Source of the DNA: an uncultured bacterium
Lineage (GTDB): Bacteria > Planctomycetota > UBA1135 > UBA2386
Direction: 5' to 3'
DNA: 10,027 nt
NCBI GenBank assembly: GCA_938003515.1
Contig: CALKYL010000127.1
Span: forward strand, 1-10,027
Part shown: one piece after another, positions 1-6,222 of the stretch
Position numbering within the stretch: the stretch's first letter is position 1
How the letters are laid out: every line of letters begins with the position of its first letter
Translations under genes and position numbers: made by a program
The notes under the pieces: generated by a model
What the model was told of the DNA's origin: nothing
What the model saw: only the letters and a program-made list of their open reading frames with translations
Databases searched by the model: none

Positions 1-1784
1 GCGGTGACGCCCGCCGGCAGGTCCTCGCCGCGCACCGCGTAGCGACCCGGCTCGAGCGGCAGCCGCGAGAGCACGTGCCGACCCGGCCGGCGCACGCGGC
101 CGACGACCGCGCCGTCGGCGCGCAGCGCGGCGACGACGCCCGGTTCCGTCCACCACGCGATGCCCGATTGCATGTCGGCCGCGCGGCGCTCGGCCTCGGC
201 GGCGTCGGCCGGCGGCACCGAGAAGGCGTACGGCTGCCGGTGGCTGCCGAGCCAGTAGCCCGGCACCGTGACCCGGCCGCCTTCGCGGCGCGCGCCGACG
301 CGGCCGTCGAGGCGCGCCCACAGCGTGAGGCGCAGCGGCTCCGGGCCGTCGGTCTCGCAGACCAGCACGCGGTAGTCGCGCAGGAAACCCGGGTCCCGCT
401 CCATCTGCCAGCCGCCCGGCCACTGCGGCTGCGCGCCCCCGGGCGGCAGCCCGAACATCACGAGGTCGGGGCGGCGCGACAGCACGTAGGCGCCGTTGCC
501 GCGGTTGTGTCCGGCGACGAACCCGTCGGCGTGCACCGGCGTGGTCGCGATCGTGCGATCGCACAAGCCGAGCATGTCCAGGCACGGCAGACCGCTCCGG
601 AACGGCACCGCGCCGGCGGCGTCGACGGCGAGCAGCGGCCGTTCTTCGGCGAAGGCGCGGCCGAGCCACGCGCCTGCGGCGAGGCCGCGCTGCTCCCACG
701 CCGGCAGCCGCTGTCGCGGGTCGTCGCCGGCGACGGCGGCGTCGACGCGCGCGAGCACGATGCTGCCGAGGGCGAGCGCCGTCGCCACCGCGCGCGCCGC
801 GCGCGTGCCGGACGCCACGTGGTCGAAGCCGTGCGCCGCGAGCACCGTCAGCGGTGCCAGCGACGGCACCAACAGGCGGCTGCGCGGAAACGCGTCGCCG
901 CCCATCTGCAGCACGTAGAGCCACCACAGGGCGGTCGCCGCGGTGGCGAACACCAGGATCGGCCGCGCCGGCCGAGCCCACGTCGTCAGCGCGCCGAGGA
1001 CCGCCGGCACCAGCAGCGCGCGCATCGCCGCGGCGGCGCTGATCGCGTAGTCGAGACCGGCGCGGCGCGCCTCCGCGCTGCCGGTGACCTTGGCGCGCCC
1101 CGTGTTGGGCAGCCAGTCGCCGTAGTAGGCGAGGCGGAAGCCGAGCTGCAGCAGGACGGCGGCGAGCGAGGGCGCGGCGAGCCACGCGAGCCGGCGCCAG
1201 CGGCCGGTGGGTGCGCTCGCGAACCAGGCGGTCGCGCCGGCGACGGCGGTCCACAGCGGCCCGTCGGGGCGGGTCCAGCAGCCCAGCGCCAGCGCGACGC
1301 CGGCGAGCAGCAGGCCTCGCGGGGCCCGTTCGGGCGGGCCCGACAGGCCGGCGCGCAGCCCGGCCATCGCGAGCGCCAGCAGCAGCATCGCGAGCGGGGC
1401 TTCGAGGCCGGCGATCGCCCAGGTCGACGTCGTCGCGAGCGCCGCGGTCGTCGCCACCGCCAGCCGCGCCGGCGCGCTGCGCGGCAGCAGGTCGCTGCCG
1501 AGCAGGACGGCGAACGTCAGGACCGTGCAGGCGACGCCGAGCACGCGCACCGTCGTGATCGGGTCGCAGCCGAGCCGGGCCCCGAGCGCCGTCAGCAGCA
1601 CCCACAACAGGTTGGAGTAGCCCTCGACCCGCTCGCCGTCGGTCCAGGTCAGGCCGTCGCCGGCGGCCAGCCGCACGGCGTAGCGCATCGAGATGAAGGC
1701 GTCGTCGACGACCCACGGCCACGCGTCCACCGCGATGCCGAAGCCGAGCAGAGCCGTTGCCAGGATGCCGACACCGGCGCGCAT
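1..1784 (-). CDS. AftB-like GT-C membrane glycosyltransferase, C-terminal end outside the window
   Basis: Reading leftward from ATG at 1784-1782, the frame is open for 594 codons to the window edge, so the C-terminus is missing. The N-terminus holds one hydrophobic helix followed by DDAFISMRYA (residues 27-36) and GERVEGYSNLLW (50-61). This pair of motifs is typical of bacterial GT-C transferases related to mycobacterial arabinofuranosyltransferase AftB, where the acidic pair in the first external loop is catalytic. Further family-like motifs are YYGDWLPNT (220-228), GGDAFPR (295-301) and LGLCD (405-409). Many Leu/Ala/Val-rich membrane helices lie between about 65 and 340, and a soluble, beta-rich, probably periplasmic domain follows to the edge. 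Such enzymes transfer a sugar from a polyprenyl-phosphate carrier on the outer face of the inner membrane; the sugar and acceptor here are unknown. The start was chosen because the motif-bearing loop follows directly after one helix; no clear Shine-Dalgarno is seen. Family is fairly sure, substrate not. Confidence 0.85.
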   Translation of the reverse strand, partial: MRAGVGILATALLGFGIAVDAWPWVVDDAFISMRYAVRLAAGDGLTWTDGERVEGYSNLLWVLLTALGARLGCDPITTVRVLGVACTVLTFAVLLGSDLLPRSAPARLAVATTAALATTSTWAIAGLEAPLAMLLLALAMAGLRAGLSGPPERAPRGLLLAGVALALGCWTRPDGPLWTAVAGATAWFASAPTGRWRRLAWLAAPSLAAVLLQLGFRLAYYGDWLPNTGRAKVTGSAEARRAGLDYAISAAAAMRALLVPAVLGALTTWARPARPILVFATAATALWWLYVLQMGGDAFPRSRLLVPSLAPLTVLAAHGFDHVASGTRAARAVATALALGSIVLARVDAAVAGDDPRQRLPAWEQRGLAAGAWLGRAFAEERPLLAVDAAGAVPFRSGLPCLDMLGLCDRTIATTPVHADGFVAGHNRGNGAYVLSRRPDLVMFGLPPGGAQPQWPGGWQMERDPGFLRDYRVLVCETDGPEPLRLTLWARLDGRVGARREGGRVTVPGYWLGSHRQPYAFSVPPADAAEAERRAADMQSGIAWWTEPGVVAALRADGAVVGRVRRPGRHVLSRLPLEPGRYAVRGEDLPAGVT

Positions 1785-1792
1785 CGTGCGAC

Positions 1793-1798
1793 AGGCTA
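1793..1798 (-). promoter_or_regulatory. Possible -10 element of a leaderless transcript for the leftward glycosyltransferase
   Basis: Read on the minus strand the hexamer is TAGCCT, which keeps the TA...T positions of a sigma-70 -10 box. It lies 8 bases before the ATG at 1784, where transcription would start at or next to the start codon. No convincing -35 element is seen. The same TAG-CT pattern occurs before the glycosyltransferase starting at 4887. Inference only. Confidence 0.22.
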
Positions 1799-1809
1799 CC
1801 TCGCGCCCC

Positions 1810-1824
1810 GGCGGGCCGCCCGCC
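1810..1824. repeat. Perfect 15-base dyad in the divergent intergenic region
   Basis: GGCGGGC and GCCCGCC flank a single central C. It sits between the starts of two divergent glycosyltransferase genes, so it could be a protein-binding site, but short GC dyads are expected by chance in sequence this rich in G and C. Confidence 0.2.
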
Positions 1825-1835
1825 ACTCCGCGAAA

Positions 1836-1880
1836 GACCGGGTCGGGACGCGTGAAGTTCGGGAATCGACGACCGGGTCG
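1836..1880. promoter_or_regulatory. Two identical palindromic 10-mers, candidate shared operator
   Basis: GACCGGGTCG occurs at 1836-1845 and again at 1871-1880, 35 bases apart start to start. Each copy contains the perfect palindrome GACC-G-GGTC. Both lie in the roughly 200-base gap between the divergent glycosyltransferase starts (1784 and 1981), where a regulator acting on both genes would bind. The upstream in-frame ATG at 1897 for the rightward gene would still leave both copies non-coding. No regulator gene is visible nearby. This is a positional inference, not a recognised operator. Confidence 0.25.
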
Positions 1881-1980
1881 TGCGCCGCTCGCGTAGATGA
1901 AGGGGCCCTTGGCGCTGGCGAGTCCGGCGCCGGGCACCCGTCCGTTCCACCCCACCACGCCTCGTCCGCCTCCGGTCGAC

Positions 1981-3486
1981 ATGCCCCCGTCCGCCGGTTC
2001 CGTCTTCCCGTCCGTGCCCGCCTCGTCCCCCGCCGCGCGACGCTGCGCGTGGGGCGTGATCGGGCTGTTCGCGGTGCTGGCCTGGTACGCCGTGCCGCAC
2101 GGCATCGGCGTGTCCTGGCGCGAATGCGACACCCAGGCGATCGCGCGCAACTTCCTCGTCGACGGCTTCGACCCGCTGCGGCCGCGCGTCGACTGGCGCG
2201 GCGACACCGACGGCGCGGTCGAGTGCGAGTTCCCCGCCTACCAGCTCGCGATCGCGAGCGTGCTCGCCGTCGTCGGCCCCGCCGCCGAGTGGCCCGGGCG
2301 GCTGCTCGCCCTGCTCGCGACCGTCTGGGCGGCGCTGGCGCTGCACCGGCTGCTCGAACTGCGCGTCGGCCCGGCCGGCGCCCTCGCCGGGCTCGCGACG
2401 TTCCTGGGCGCGGGCGGCACGATCTTGATCGCGACGCGCGTCATGCCGGACGCGTGGAGCCTCGCGTTCGCGATCGCGAGCCTCGGCGTGTTCGTGCGCT
2501 ACCTGACGACGGGCAGCGGCGTCAGCCTCGCGCTCGCCGTCGCCGCGCTGGCGCTGGCGGGCGCGCAGAAGCCGCTCGCGCTGCAGCTCGGCATGGTGAT
2601 GTTCGGCTGGACCGCGCTGCTGGCGCCCGCCCGGCTGCGCGAGCCGCGGCTCTGGCTCGCGTTCGCGGCCGTGCTCGGCCTCGTCGGCGCGTGGCTCGCG
2701 CACGGCAAGGCGCTGTACGACGAGACCGGCCTGACCTTCGGCGTGCTCGCGGACGGCGACACGAAGTTCCCGGACGCCGCCCACCTGCTGTCGCCGAAGA
2801 TCCACGCGCAGCTCGCGTGGACCAGCGTGCAGTACGGCGTGTCCGCGGTCGGAGGCCTCGCGCTGGCGCTGCTCGTGCTCCGTCGCCGGTTCGACCGCGT
2901 CGACGCGGTGCTGCTCGGCACGGTCGCGATCGGCCTGTACGTCTCGCTGCGCTACAGCTACCACCACCGCATCGGCCCGCACTACCACGTGTTCGCCGCG
3001 CTGCTCGGCGCGTGGTGCGTCGCGCGGGCGTGGCCCGCCCGCGCCGGCCCGCTCGTGTGGGCCCTCTTCGGCGTCGCCGTCGTCGCGCAGGGCGCGTGGC
3101 GCTTCTCGTTCGAACGGGAGTGGCGGGCGCGCGTCGTCGCGACGCCCCAGATGGAGGTCGCCGCGTCGATCCGCGCGCTGACCCGGCCCGGGGACCTCGT
3201 CGTCGTGCGCGAGCCGCGGCCGGCCGTCGACCCCGAGTGGCAGCGCCGCACCAACTACGAGAACCCGAGCCTGTTCTACCAGTCGGGTCGCCGCGGCTGG
3301 GTGCTGCCGGCGGACGGCTTCGACGTCGCGGCGCTGGACGACCTGCTGCAGCGCGGCGCGCGCCTGGTCGTCGACCAGCTGCCGGACGACAACGTCGCCG
3401 AGGTCGATCGCTGGCTGGACGAGCACGGCGACGCGGTGCTCGACCTGCACGGCGCCCGCGTGCACCGGCTGCGCTCGGCGCCCTGA
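1981..3486 (+). CDS. GT39/ArnT-like (PMT family) GT-C membrane glycosyltransferase
   Basis: The product is a 501-residue integral membrane protein with about 11 or 12 hydrophobic helices, the first at about 24-44. The helix is followed by WRECD (Asp50), ARNF (55-58) and ECEFP (81-85). An Asp after the first helix and a later EFP/Y motif are usual in the first external loop of GT39/PMT_2-type enzymes, which use a polyprenyl-phosphate-linked sugar. A soluble, probably periplasmic, domain runs from about 375 to 501 and includes a PGDLVVV strand and an NYENPSLFY segment. An in-frame ATG at 1897 would add 28 residues rich in Pro, Thr and Ser. I prefer 1981 because those residues look non-coding and helix 1 then comes soon after the start, but neither start has a good Shine-Dalgarno. 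The gene is divergent from the AftB-like gene. Donor and acceptor are unknown. Class is reasonably sure, exact family less so. Confidence 0.85.
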   Translation: MPPSAGSVFPSVPASSPAARRCAWGVIGLFAVLAWYAVPHGIGVSWRECDTQAIARNFLVDGFDPLRPRVDWRGDTDGAVECEFPAYQLAIASVLAVVGPAAEWPGRLLALLATVWAALALHRLLELRVGPAGALAGLATFLGAGGTILIATRVMPDAWSLAFAIASLGVFVRYLTTGSGVSLALAVAALALAGAQKPLALQLGMVMFGWTALLAPARLREPRLWLAFAAVLGLVGAWLAHGKALYDETGLTFGVLADGDTKFPDAAHLLSPKIHAQLAWTSVQYGVSAVGGLALALLVLRRRFDRVDAVLLGTVAIGLYVSLRYSYHHRIGPHYHVFAALLGAWCVARAWPARAGPLVWALFGVAVVAQGAWRFSFEREWRARVVATPQMEVAASIRALTRPGDLVVVREPRPAVDPEWQRRTNYENPSLFYQSGRRGWVLPADGFDVAALDDLLQRGARLVVDQLPDDNVAEVDRWLDEHGDAVLDLHGARVHRLRSAP

Positions 3487-3491
3487 GCGGG

Positions 3492-3515
3492 GCGCCGCGC
3501 CCGGCGCGCGTTTTT
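3492..3515 (+). terminator. Probable intrinsic terminator after the GT39-like gene
   Basis: GCGCCG (3492-3497) pairs with CGGCGC (3502-3507) around a 4-base loop, and five T residues follow at 3511-3515 after a GCG spacer. An alternative 5-bp pairing slides closer to the T run. It begins 6 bases after the stop codon at 3486. The T run is exceptional in this sequence, which supports a terminator. Confidence 0.5.
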
Positions 3516-3543
3516 CGGAGAAGGCGTTCCGGTGCCGGCTCCG

Positions 3544-3558
3544 CCCCTCGGTGAGGGG
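3544..3558 (+). repeat. Leader hairpin just before a Shine-Dalgarno
   Basis: CCCCTC (3544-3549) and GAGGGG (3553-3558) form a perfect 6-bp stem with a GGT triloop. It ends 3 bases before the Shine-Dalgarno at 3562. It could stabilise the 5' end of the secreted-protein mRNA or affect initiation. No known RNA regulator is recognised. Confidence 0.35.
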
Positions 3559-3561
3559 GGC

Positions 3562-3567
3562 AAGGAG
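3562..3567 (+). promoter_or_regulatory. Shine-Dalgarno AAGGAG that fixes the start at 3577
   Basis: AAGGAG ends 9 bases before ATG at 3577. It favours that start over an upstream in-frame GTG at 3532, which would put 15 non-hydrophobic residues before the signal peptide. Confidence 0.75.
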
Positions 3568-3576
3568 CTGATACCG

Positions 3577-4797
3577 ATGACTTCGATCCGAACCACGTTT
3601 CTCCTCACCCTCGGCCTCTCGCTCGTCGGCACCGCCGCCGCGCAGGGCAACCACCTGACCTTCGGGGTCCAGCCCGGGCAGACCACCACCGGCACCGCCA
3701 GCAACGGCAGCCCCGGCGGCCTCGGCGTCACGATCGGCGGCTACGGCACCACGCCCATCAACGTGCCGCCGGGCACGGACTCGGCCGGGATCGCGACGGC
3801 CGCCGCGGCGGCGCTGCAGGCGCAGGGCTTCACCGTCACCCAGAACGGCACCGAGATCACCGTCACGTCGGGCCCGGGCGGGGCGCCGCTGATGCACGGC
3901 GGCGGCATCGGCAGCACCGACACCGGCATCACCGGGGTCAAGGCGGAGGTCGAACCCGCGCCCGGCGGCGGCCCCGCGGGCGGCCCGGCGGTCAAGAAGA
4001 ACGGCGGCCAGGTGCAGAAGGCCAACCCGCAGAAGCAGGCCCAGCAGCCCGGCCAGATCCAGGTCGACGTCGAGGTCCAGAAGCTCGTCAACGGCGTCTG
4101 GACGCTGATGTGGATCCAGGTCGTCGTGCCGGTGATGCCGGGCGACACCGGCCAGACCATCAACGACCGCGTGCGTCAGCAGCTCGAGCAGCAGGGCTTG
4201 ATCGTCAACGACATCACGCTGCCGACGAGCGTCGCGGCGATCACGCTGGCGCCGTGCTTCGTCCGCCATCCCACGAGCTCTGGCGGCAAGGTGCAGGGCG
4301 TCTCCGTCGGCGCGTCGGGCGGCGCGAAGCAGGTGCTCGACACGGTCGGCGCCGGCGTCGGCCAGGCGCCGGACGTCGGGGCGACCGACTACGACCGCTC
4401 CATCGACCGGAACGGCCAGGAGACCGGCGACTTCGCGTTCTTCCTCGGCGACCCGACGGTCGGCCAGGGCGGCGGCCTCGAGATGGTCTCGGAGCCCAAC
4501 CGCTTCGGTCTGTTCGTCGTCGGCCACGGCCCCGGCGGTCTGCTGCAGGCGCCCGAGGTGCCGCTGCCGTTCGTCGGGCCGGGCTTCACGATGCCGCTCG
4601 ACCCCTTCGGCGCGCTCTTGTTCGGCGGCATCACCGACCCGCTCGGCCAGATGTCGCTGCCGCTGCCGATCCCGCCCGATCCGAACCTCGCGGGGTTCGA
4701 ACTGCACACCGCGGGCATGGTGCTCGATCCCTTCGCGCCGGGGCTGTTCGACGGCGCGCGCCGCACCAACGGCGTCACGCTGCGCGTCGGCAACTGA
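3577..4797 (+). CDS. Secreted protein with duplicated beta-alpha-beta-like segment and planctomycete-type C-terminal domain
   Basis: The product has 406 residues. Residues 1-23 are a signal peptide: Arg5, a hydrophobic core FLLTLGLSLVG, and a signal peptidase I site TAAAQ. The mature part starts with a Gly/Thr/Ser-rich stretch. Residues about 58-98 and 181-218 look like two copies of one unit: a strand ending in VPPG or VMPG, a helix, LQAQGFTV or LEQQGLIV, then another strand. A Gln/Lys/Gly/Pro-rich linker at about 125-162 separates them, with two Lys pairs or near pairs and several Gln. The C-terminal part (about 284-406) contains LPLPIPPDPNLAGFELH and ends NGVTLRVGN, resembling the ending of the other two exported proteins here. 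There are no membrane segments beyond the signal and no catalytic motif. It is exported, either released or surface-bound; function is unknown. The codon use matches its neighbours. Confidence 0.85.
   Translation: MTSIRTTFLLTLGLSLVGTAAAQGNHLTFGVQPGQTTTGTASNGSPGGLGVTIGGYGTTPINVPPGTDSAGIATAAAAALQAQGFTVTQNGTEITVTSGPGGAPLMHGGGIGSTDTGITGVKAEVEPAPGGGPAGGPAVKKNGGQVQKANPQKQAQQPGQIQVDVEVQKLVNGVWTLMWIQVVVPVMPGDTGQTINDRVRQQLEQQGLIVNDITLPTSVAAITLAPCFVRHPTSSGGKVQGVSVGASGGAKQVLDTVGAGVGQAPDVGATDYDRSIDRNGQETGDFAFFLGDPTVGQGGGLEMVSEPNRFGLFVVGHGPGGLLQAPEVPLPFVGPGFTMPLDPFGALLFGGITDPLGQMSLPLPIPPDPNLAGFELHTAGMVLDPFAPGLFDGARRTNGVTLRVGN
3748..4230 (+). repeat. Internal duplication within the secreted 406-residue protein
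   Basis: The protein segments encoded at about 3748-3870 and 4117-4230 share the order: strand, V-P-x-x-G-D/T, a helix of about 14 residues, L-x-x-Q-G-hydrophobic-x-V, then a strand starting with I-T. The match is at protein level (about one third identical over 36 residues by eye), so the duplication is old. The unit resembles no family I can name with confidence. Confidence 0.45.
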
Positions 4798-4823
4798 CCG
4801 CGGGTTCGAGCCCGTGTGCCGCT

Positions 4824-4852
4824 CGAGCCCGCCGGGTCTCCCGGCGGGCTCG
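4824..4852 (+). terminator. Strong 13-bp GC hairpin after the secreted-protein gene
   Basis: CGAGCCCGCCGGG (4824-4836) pairs perfectly with CCCGGCGGGCTCG (4840-4852) around a TCT loop. It starts 26 bases after the stop codon at 4797. No T run follows, only GCTTCG-like sequence, so it may be a terminator lacking a U tract, as is common in very GC-rich bacteria, or an mRNA 3' end stabiliser. Confidence 0.55.
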
Positions 4853-4874
4853 CTTCGTCGGCGCCGGGTGCCGA

Positions 4875-4880
4875 TAGACT
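4875..4880 (+). promoter_or_regulatory. Possible -10 element of a leaderless transcript for the GT4 gene
   Basis: TAGACT matches TATAAT at four of six positions, including the key TA and final T. It ends 6 bases before GTG at 4887, where transcription would begin at the start codon. No Shine-Dalgarno is seen before that GTG. The preceding hairpin would isolate the gene from upstream transcription. A -35 box is not evident. Confidence 0.3.
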
Positions 4881-4886
4881 GCGCGC

Positions 4887-6071
4887 GTGTCGAGCGTCCG
4901 CGACATCGTCTGGTTCTGCGGCCAGGACTGGTGGTACCACAACCGCGCGCACAGCGACTTCCAGCTCGCCACGCGGGTCGCGAAGCAGCGCAAGGTGCTG
5001 CTCGTCAACTCGATCGGCATGCGCATGCCGATGCCCGGCCGCTCGCCGCTGCCCTTCCGGCGCGTCTGGCGCAAGCTGAAGAGCATGCTGCGGCACGTGC
5101 GGCGGCCGCTGCCCGACGCGCCGGGCTTCACCGTCATGACCCCGGTGCTGTTCCCGTTCTACGGCAGCGACCGGGCGCGTGCCTTCAACGCGAGGAGCAT
5201 CCGCGCCCAGGTCGCGCGCGTCGCGAAGCGGCTGGGCATCGTCGACCCGCACGTGATCGTCACGGTGCCGACCGCGTGGGACGTCGTGCAGGGCATGGCG
5301 CGCAGCTCGCTCGTCTACAACCGCAGCGACAAGCACTCGGCGTTCGGCGAAGCGGACCAGGGGCTGATCGCGGGCCTCGAGCGCGCCCTGCTCGAGCACA
5401 GCGACGGCGTGCTCTACTCGAGCCGCGCGTTCCTCGACAGCGAGCGCGGCCGGACCGGCGACCGCGCGCACTTCCTCGACCACGGCGTCGACGCGCGGCA
5501 CTTCGCCCGTCGCCCCCGCACCGGCGCGCTCGCGGGCCTCGGGCTGGAGCGGCCGATCGTCGGCTTCTTCGGCGGCCTCGACGACTACGTGATCGACTTC
5601 GACCTGCTCGAGCGGCTCGCGGTCGAGCGGCCGGACTACTCGCTGGTGCTGATCGGCGACGCGACGCTGCCGATGGACCGCCTGACGCGGCACCCGAACG
5701 TGCGCCACCTCGGCTTCCGGCCGTACGCCGAGATCCCCGACCTCGGCGCCGACTTCGACGTCTCGATCATGCCGTGGCTCGACAACGACTGGATCCGCTG
5801 CTGCAACCCGATCAAGCTCAAGGAGTACCTGGCGCTCGGCCAGGAGGTGGTCACGACGTGGTTCCCCGAGGTCGAGCACTACCGCGAGTTCGTGCACGTC
5901 GCCGACGACGGTGACGCGTTCCTGCGGCGCGTCGACGAGGTCGTCGGCGGCGCGAAGGCGCCGGGCGACCGCGACGCCCTGCTCCGCAGCGCGACGTGGG
6001 ACGACCGGGCCGACGAACTGCTCGCCTACCTCGACACGCTGGCCGCCCGGCCGGTCGTCGCGGCGACGTGA
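4887..6071 (+). CDS. GT4-type (GT-B) glycosyltransferase, TuaH-like
   Basis: The product is a 394-residue soluble protein starting with GTG. The N-terminal Rossmann half contains WFCGQDWWYHNRAHS (9-23), followed by QLATRVAKQRKVLLVNSIG, the pattern of TuaH-like transferases in which the first strand leads to an Arg and a QLA helix. YNRSDKHSAF (144-153) and an E-rich helix ending LEHSDGVLYSS are typical of the end of the N-domain. The C-domain starts near IVGFFGGLDDY (225-234). It ends with IMPW (294-297) and NPIKLKEYLALGQEVV (307-322), the family's donor-binding region with the usual K-x-x-EY-A-x-G motif. This class transfers a nucleotide-activated sugar in the cytoplasm, usually onto a growing lipid-linked glycan. 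No membrane segment or signal is present. Assignment to GT4 is firm; the TuaH resemblance is from motif memory, and donor and acceptor are unknown. Confidence 0.9.
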   Translation: MSSVRDIVWFCGQDWWYHNRAHSDFQLATRVAKQRKVLLVNSIGMRMPMPGRSPLPFRRVWRKLKSMLRHVRRPLPDAPGFTVMTPVLFPFYGSDRARAFNARSIRAQVARVAKRLGIVDPHVIVTVPTAWDVVQGMARSSLVYNRSDKHSAFGEADQGLIAGLERALLEHSDGVLYSSRAFLDSERGRTGDRAHFLDHGVDARHFARRPRTGALAGLGLERPIVGFFGGLDDYVIDFDLLERLAVERPDYSLVLIGDATLPMDRLTRHPNVRHLGFRPYAEIPDLGADFDVSIMPWLDNDWIRCCNPIKLKEYLALGQEVVTTWFPEVEHYREFVHVADDGDAFLRRVDEVVGGAKAPGDRDALLRSATWDDRADELLAYLDTLAARPVVAAT

Positions 6072-6081
6072 TCGCCGGCCC

Positions 6082-6109
6082 GCCGGCCGGTGCGCGCCGG
6101 CCGGTGCGC
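6082..6109 (+). repeat. 14-base tandem duplication that can form a hairpin after the GT4 gene
   Basis: GCCGGCCGGTGCGC is present twice head to tail (6082-6095 and 6096-6109). Because CCGGCCGG is self-complementary, the two copies can pair as an 8-bp stem with a TGCGCG loop. It lies 10 bases after the stop codon at 6071. ATCGCCG (6071-6077) and CGGCGAT (6132-6138) can add an outer stem. It probably acts as the 3' end of the GT4 transcript, but no T run follows. Confidence 0.5.
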
Positions 6110-6212
6110 CGCCGGTGACGCCGCCAAAAATCGGCGATGGACCGCGAGCCGCGCGCGGTGGCGCGGCACTGCACGGAGGGACCCGTTCCCTTCCTCGAAG
6201 CAGATCCGATCC

Positions 6213-6217
6213 AGGAG
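6213..6217 (+). promoter_or_regulatory. Shine-Dalgarno AGGAG that fixes the start at 6223
   Basis: AGGAG lies 5 bases before ATG at 6223 and is followed at once by a typical signal peptide. The reading frame stays open upstream to 5911, overlapping the GT4 gene, but that part is an out-of-frame shadow rich in Arg and Ala. Confidence 0.75.
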
Positions 6218-6222
6218 CCCCG

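Noticed and set aside
1897..1980. A 28-residue N-terminal extension of the GT39-like protein from ATG at 1897.
   Set aside because: Not excluded, but the residues are mostly Pro, Thr, Ser and Ala, no Shine-Dalgarno precedes 1897, and helix 1 follows well from ATG at 1981.
75..3554. A rightward open frame of 1159 codons spanning two gene regions.
   Set aside because: It is antisense to the AftB-like gene and out of frame with the GT39-like gene. Its product is dominated by Arg, Ala, Gly and Pro with no domain pattern. Long open shadow frames are expected at this G+C.
5911..6222. An in-frame 104-codon upstream extension of the large secreted protein.
   Set aside because: It overlaps the GT4 gene, has no domain pattern, and would place the signal peptide inside the protein. 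The AGGAG and signal peptide at 6223 decide the start.
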